This document shows positions 8,890-10,675 of a stretch of DNA of 10,675 nt, piece after piece. The notes beneath the pieces were generated by a model, which saw nothing but the letters and a program-made list of their open reading frames with translations, was not told the origin of the DNA and did not search any database. Every line of letters starts with the position of its first letter. The first letter of the stretch is position 1. The DNA lies in the NCBI GenBank assembly GCA_038203635.1, contig JBBRDT010000099.1:1-10675 (forward strand). Reading direction: 5' to 3'. This stretch comes from DASRIA01 sp038203635 (lineage in GTDB: Bacteria > Actinomycetota > Thermoleophilia > Solirubrobacterales > JBBDJG01). Position numbers and translations under genes: made by a program.

Positions 8890-8937
8890 TGTCGACCTCC
8901 CTGGATCTGGCGCCGAACCGGCGTCAGCCACATGCTA
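8890..8937 (-). promoter_or_regulatory. hpf promoter and leader with hairpin and strong Shine-Dalgarno
   Basis: On the minus strand TAGCAT (8937-8932) is a candidate -10, giving a start near 8925 and a leader of about 36 bases. The leader holds an inverted repeat (8926-8908: TGACGCCG, loop GTT, CGGCGCCA, with one mismatch) just before the Shine-Dalgarno AGGGAGG (8902-8896). The hairpin could serve as an mRNA-stabilising 5' structure or as a leftover comF terminator; it has no T-run. No -35 box is clear. Confidence 0.4.
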
Positions 8938-8964
8938 CGTCGCGGAGAGGCTGTCCGCCATGGA

Positions 8965-9630
8965 TCAACCGTCTGCATCGGTCCTGCGCACCGTGCGGGC
9001 GAAGCAGACCGCCACCGCCTCGCCGGCCCCCGCGCCGCGCAGCGCCAGGGCACAGGCGTCGAGCGTCGCACCGGTCGTGTAGACGTCGTCCACCAGGATG
9101 GCCCGGCTGCCCGGCGGCACACCCGGGCGGACGCTGACCGAGCCCCGCGCGTTGGCCTGGCGCTCGACCCGCGCCAGACCGACCTGCCGGCGCACGGGCG
9201 CGCGATGCAGGGCCCCGGCGACCGCGAGGCCGGTGATGTCCCCGAGCGTTCGCGCGATGGCGTGGGCGTGGTCGAAGCCGCGCCTGCGGTTGCCGTCCGG
9301 CTGACCGGGCACCGGCACGAGCAGGCCCGCGTCGAGCAACCCGGTGGGCGCGCGGGCCGCGATCGCCGCCGCCATGAATCGCGCCGCCTGCGTCGCCGAA
9401 CGAGCCTTCAGAGCCATCACGACGCGCCGCGACACGCCCTCGTAGGCGAACGGCGCCCACGCGCGCGTCAGCGCAGGCGAGCGGTGCGTGCCCTGGCCGG
9501 GGCCGAGCGGCACCAGCCCGTCGATGCAGTCACTGCACAGCGCGCCGCCGCCCAGCTCGGGCTCGCGGCACGCGACGCACAGGGGCGGCACCACCAGGGA
9601 CAGCAGCCGGTCCATCAGCGCGGGTGTCAT
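8965..9630 (-). CDS. comF: ComF-family phosphoribosyltransferase-like protein
   Basis: ComF (ComFC/GntX-type) proteins aid uptake or handling of transforming DNA in competent bacteria; in non-competent species their role is unclear. The 221-residue product has an N-terminal four-cysteine zinc knuckle (C18-x2-C21...C32-x2-C35), the family signature around LLVPVPGQPDGNRRRGFDHA (103-122), QVGLARVERQANARGS (149-164), and the PRPP-binding motif AILVDDVYTTGAT (177-189). I chose ATG at 9630 because it places the zinc knuckle about 17 residues in, as usual, and because a TTGAGT/17/GATCGT promoter ends seven bases upstream. The frame is open to 9729, but that part overlaps the divergent ctaG. It is first in the comF-hpf-secA-prfB run, 75 bases from hpf. 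The usual comFA helicase partner is not next to it. Confidence 0.9.
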   Translation of the reverse strand: MTPALMDRLLSLVVPPLCVACREPELGGGALCSDCIDGLVPLGPGQGTHRSPALTRAWAPFAYEGVSRRVVMALKARSATQAARFMAAAIAARAPTGLLDAGLLVPVPGQPDGNRRRGFDHAHAIARTLGDITGLAVAGALHRAPVRRQVGLARVERQANARGSVSVRPGVPPGSRAILVDDVYTTGATLDACALALRGAGAGEAVAVCFARTVRRTDADG

Positions 9631-9691
9631 CGGCAACACGATCCCGTGCAGACACAGGCGACTCAACGCACGGCTGGGACAATCGCGTCGC
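9631..9691. promoter_or_regulatory. Divergent promoter region of comF and ctaG
   Basis: Minus strand: TTGAGT (9666-9661), a 17-base spacer, then GATCGT (9643-9638) lies seven bases before the comF ATG, so the message would be leaderless. Plus strand: GACAAT (9678-9683) is eight bases before the ctaG ATG at 9692. Neither start has a good Shine-Dalgarno. The comF candidate has the better -35; the ctaG candidate has none that I can see. Confidence 0.35.
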
Positions 9692-10534
9692 ATGACCGTC
9701 CCGGATCTCCCCACGGCCGTCGCGTACACGTGGTCGCTGAACGTGCCGGCGCTGGTCGGGGTGGCGCTCGCGGGCGGCGCCTACGCGTGGCGGCTGCGCG
9801 ACCTGCGTCGCACGCCCGCGCCGCGCACCGGGGACTCGCCCGCGCACGACACCCTGCGCGCGCTCGCCTTCGCCGGCGGCCTGGTGGTCGTGCTGCTGGC
9901 CCTTGTCTCCCCCATCGACCGGCTCGGCGAGGAGCGCCTGTTCACGGCGCACATGGTGCAGCACCTGCTGCTGGCCGACCTCGCCCCCATCCTGCTGCTC
10001 GTCGGCCTCAGCCGCGCCTTCCTGCGGCCGGCGGTGCGGCGGCTGCGGCCCCTCGAGGCGCGGCTCGGGCCGCTCGCCCATCCGGCGGCGGCACTCGCCC
10101 TCTACGTGGGGCTGATGTGGCTGTGGCACGTGCCGGCGATGTACGAGCTGGCGCTCGACCACCCCTGGGCCCACGCGCTCGAGCACGCGTCCTTCTTCAC
10201 CGCCGGCACGGCCTTCTGGTGGTATTTGATCGAGCCGGTGCCGCCGCGCCATCGCATCACCGGACCCTGGGCGCTGGCGTACCTGGCGACCGCGAAGATC
10301 CTCATGGGGATGCTGGGAGTCGTGCTCGCGTTCTCACCCGACGCGCTCTACTCGACCTACGAGGACGCACCGCGCACCTGGGGCCTCACCGCGGTCGAGG
10401 ACCAGAACGTGGGCGGGCTCGTGATGATGGTCGAGCAGTCCGTGGTGCTCGTGATCGCGTTCGCCGTGTTCTTCACGCGGATGCTGGAGCGCTCCGAGTC
10501 CGAGCAGCGCCGCCGCGAGGCGATGGAGGACTAA
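9692..10534 (+). CDS. ctaG: Cytochrome c oxidase assembly protein CtaG (caa3 type)
   Basis: Caa3_CtaG-family membrane proteins help build the copper-containing cytochrome c oxidase (caa3 type), probably in copper delivery. The 280-residue product has about seven hydrophobic segments, roughly at 14-33, 56-74, 88-106, 130-148, 165-181, 193-214 and 240-262. Family motifs are visible: SPIDRLGE-x-LF-x-AHMVQHLLLADLAP (73-99), W-L-W-H-V-P (143-148), L-E-H-A-S-F-F (163-169) and the late Y-x3-ED...WG...EDQNVGG (220-242). The His residues in HMVQH and LWHVP are candidates for metal binding. The start is ATG at 9692, without a Shine-Dalgarno but behind a possible -10. A longer frame from 9488 overlaps comF and is rejected. 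No cytochrome oxidase genes are in the window. The TAA stop lies directly against the IS481-type element, yet the charged C-terminal tail (265-280) looks natural. Confidence 0.93.
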   Translation: MTVPDLPTAVAYTWSLNVPALVGVALAGGAYAWRLRDLRRTPAPRTGDSPAHDTLRALAFAGGLVVVLLALVSPIDRLGEERLFTAHMVQHLLLADLAPILLLVGLSRAFLRPAVRRLRPLEARLGPLAHPAAALALYVGLMWLWHVPAMYELALDHPWAHALEHASFFTAGTAFWWYLIEPVPPRHRITGPWALAYLATAKILMGMLGVVLAFSPDALYSTYEDAPRTWGLTAVEDQNVGGLVMMVEQSVVLVIAFAVFFTRMLERSESEQRRREAMED

Positions 10535-10565
10535 CTGTAGTTCCTCACCACGTTTGTCATCCGGG

Positions 10566-10612
10566 CCCCCTTGGAGGCTGGGAGCTGCCAAAGCCACCCA
10601 GTCCCAAGGAGG
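10566..10612 (+). promoter_or_regulatory. Hairpin sequestering the transposase Shine-Dalgarno
   Basis: Bases 10569-10574 (CCTTGG) pair with 10604-10609 (CCAAGG), and 10576-10582 (GGCTGGG) pair with 10597-10603 (CCCAGTC, one G-T pair), leaving A10575 bulged. After one mismatch (C10568/A10610), 10566-10567 (CC) pair with 10611-10612 (GG). The loop is 10583-10596. The stem covers nearly all of AAGGAGG (10606-10612), the ribosome site six bases before the transposase ATG. RNA containing both arms should hide the site and limit transposase synthesis. Confidence 0.6.
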
Positions 10613-10618
10613 ACCCAG

Positions 10619-10675
10619 ATGAAGCTTCACGCTAACGCCAAGACCTGTCCGAACAGTCGACGGTTGCTGGTCGAT
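10619..10675 (+). CDS. IS481-family transposase, N-terminal 19 residues (partial)
   Basis: ATG at 10619 follows a near-perfect Shine-Dalgarno (AAGGAGG, 10606-10612) with a six-base spacer. The 19 visible residues, MKLHANAKTCPNSRRLLVD, match from memory the very conserved opening of one large group of actinobacterial IS481 transposases, in which a winged helix-turn-helix and then a DDE integrase core follow. The enzyme would cut and join the IS ends. The frame is open to the window edge, so nothing can be said about whether the full gene is intact. No sign of codon shift or damage is seen in the visible part. Confidence 0.85.
   Translation, partial: MKLHANAKTCPNSRRLLVD

Larger units (their letters stand above)
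10536..10675 (+). mobile_element. 5' end of an IS481-family insertion sequence, cut by the window edge
   Basis: The segment begins TGTAGTTCCTCACCACGTTT (10536), a TG-start terminal sequence typical of IS481 elements. It is followed by an untranslated leader and a transposase start at 10619. The left boundary is inferred, since the right end is outside the window. The element lies one base after the ctaG TAA and reads in the same direction, so ctaG transcripts may run into it. It seems distinct from the element at bases 1-133, because the terminal sequences differ. Confidence 0.75.

Noticed and set aside
8623..10635. 670-codon open frame on the plus strand across hpf, comF and ctaG
   Set aside because: It crosses three well-supported genes in a different frame or strand and is rich in R, A and G. 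No domain is visible.

Overview
This is a high-GC (roughly 70%) bacterial chromosome segment. The gene content (nadC-nadA, comF-hpf-secA-prfB, a caa3-type CtaG) and the high GC suggest an actinomycete-like bacterium. Protein style and frequent leaderless-looking starts make class Thermoleophilia (Solirubrobacterales or Gaiellales) my best guess. That placement is inference, not shown by any marker here.

Layout. Bases 1-133 are the 3' end of an IS481/IS3-like insertion sequence (transposase C-terminus plus terminal repeat). It abuts the stop codon of the last gene of a minus-strand operon that reads nadC (4209) > nadA > amidohydrolase > cyclase-family hydrolase (136). NadA and NadC are the last two enzymes of de novo quinolinate/NAD synthesis. 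nadB is not beside them, and two hydrolases of unknown substrate occupy the downstream positions. A 97-codon plus-strand gene of unknown function (4254-4547) diverges from nadC and converges on prfB, sharing a CTAG palindrome that holds both stop codons.

Bases 4544-9630 are a minus-strand housekeeping block in the order comF > hpf > secA > prfB. This order resembles the comF-region/hpf/secA/prfB neighbourhood of Bacillus subtilis. The prfB gene is not one open frame: it needs a +1 shift at CTT TGA C (5573-5579), the autoregulatory recoding site of release factor 2. Including the upstream frame restores a 372-residue protein with SPF and GGQ at the expected positions. Divergent from comF is ctaG (9692-10534), a membrane protein for cytochrome c oxidase assembly. 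A second, different IS481-family element begins immediately after its stop codon (about 10536) and runs off the window. Its transposase Shine-Dalgarno lies inside a strong predicted hairpin.

No new multi-gene defence or mobile system is evident. The points most worth a second look are: the hairpin hiding the transposase ribosome binding site; the two IS junctions lying on CTAR stop codons; the prfB recoding site with a weak upstream Shine-Dalgarno; the nad-linked amidohydrolase/cyclase pair, in which the amidohydrolase lacks the usual catalytic Glu; and the unknown 97-residue protein. No stretch over 300 bases lacks a gene, and I saw no tRNA, rRNA or CRISPR array.
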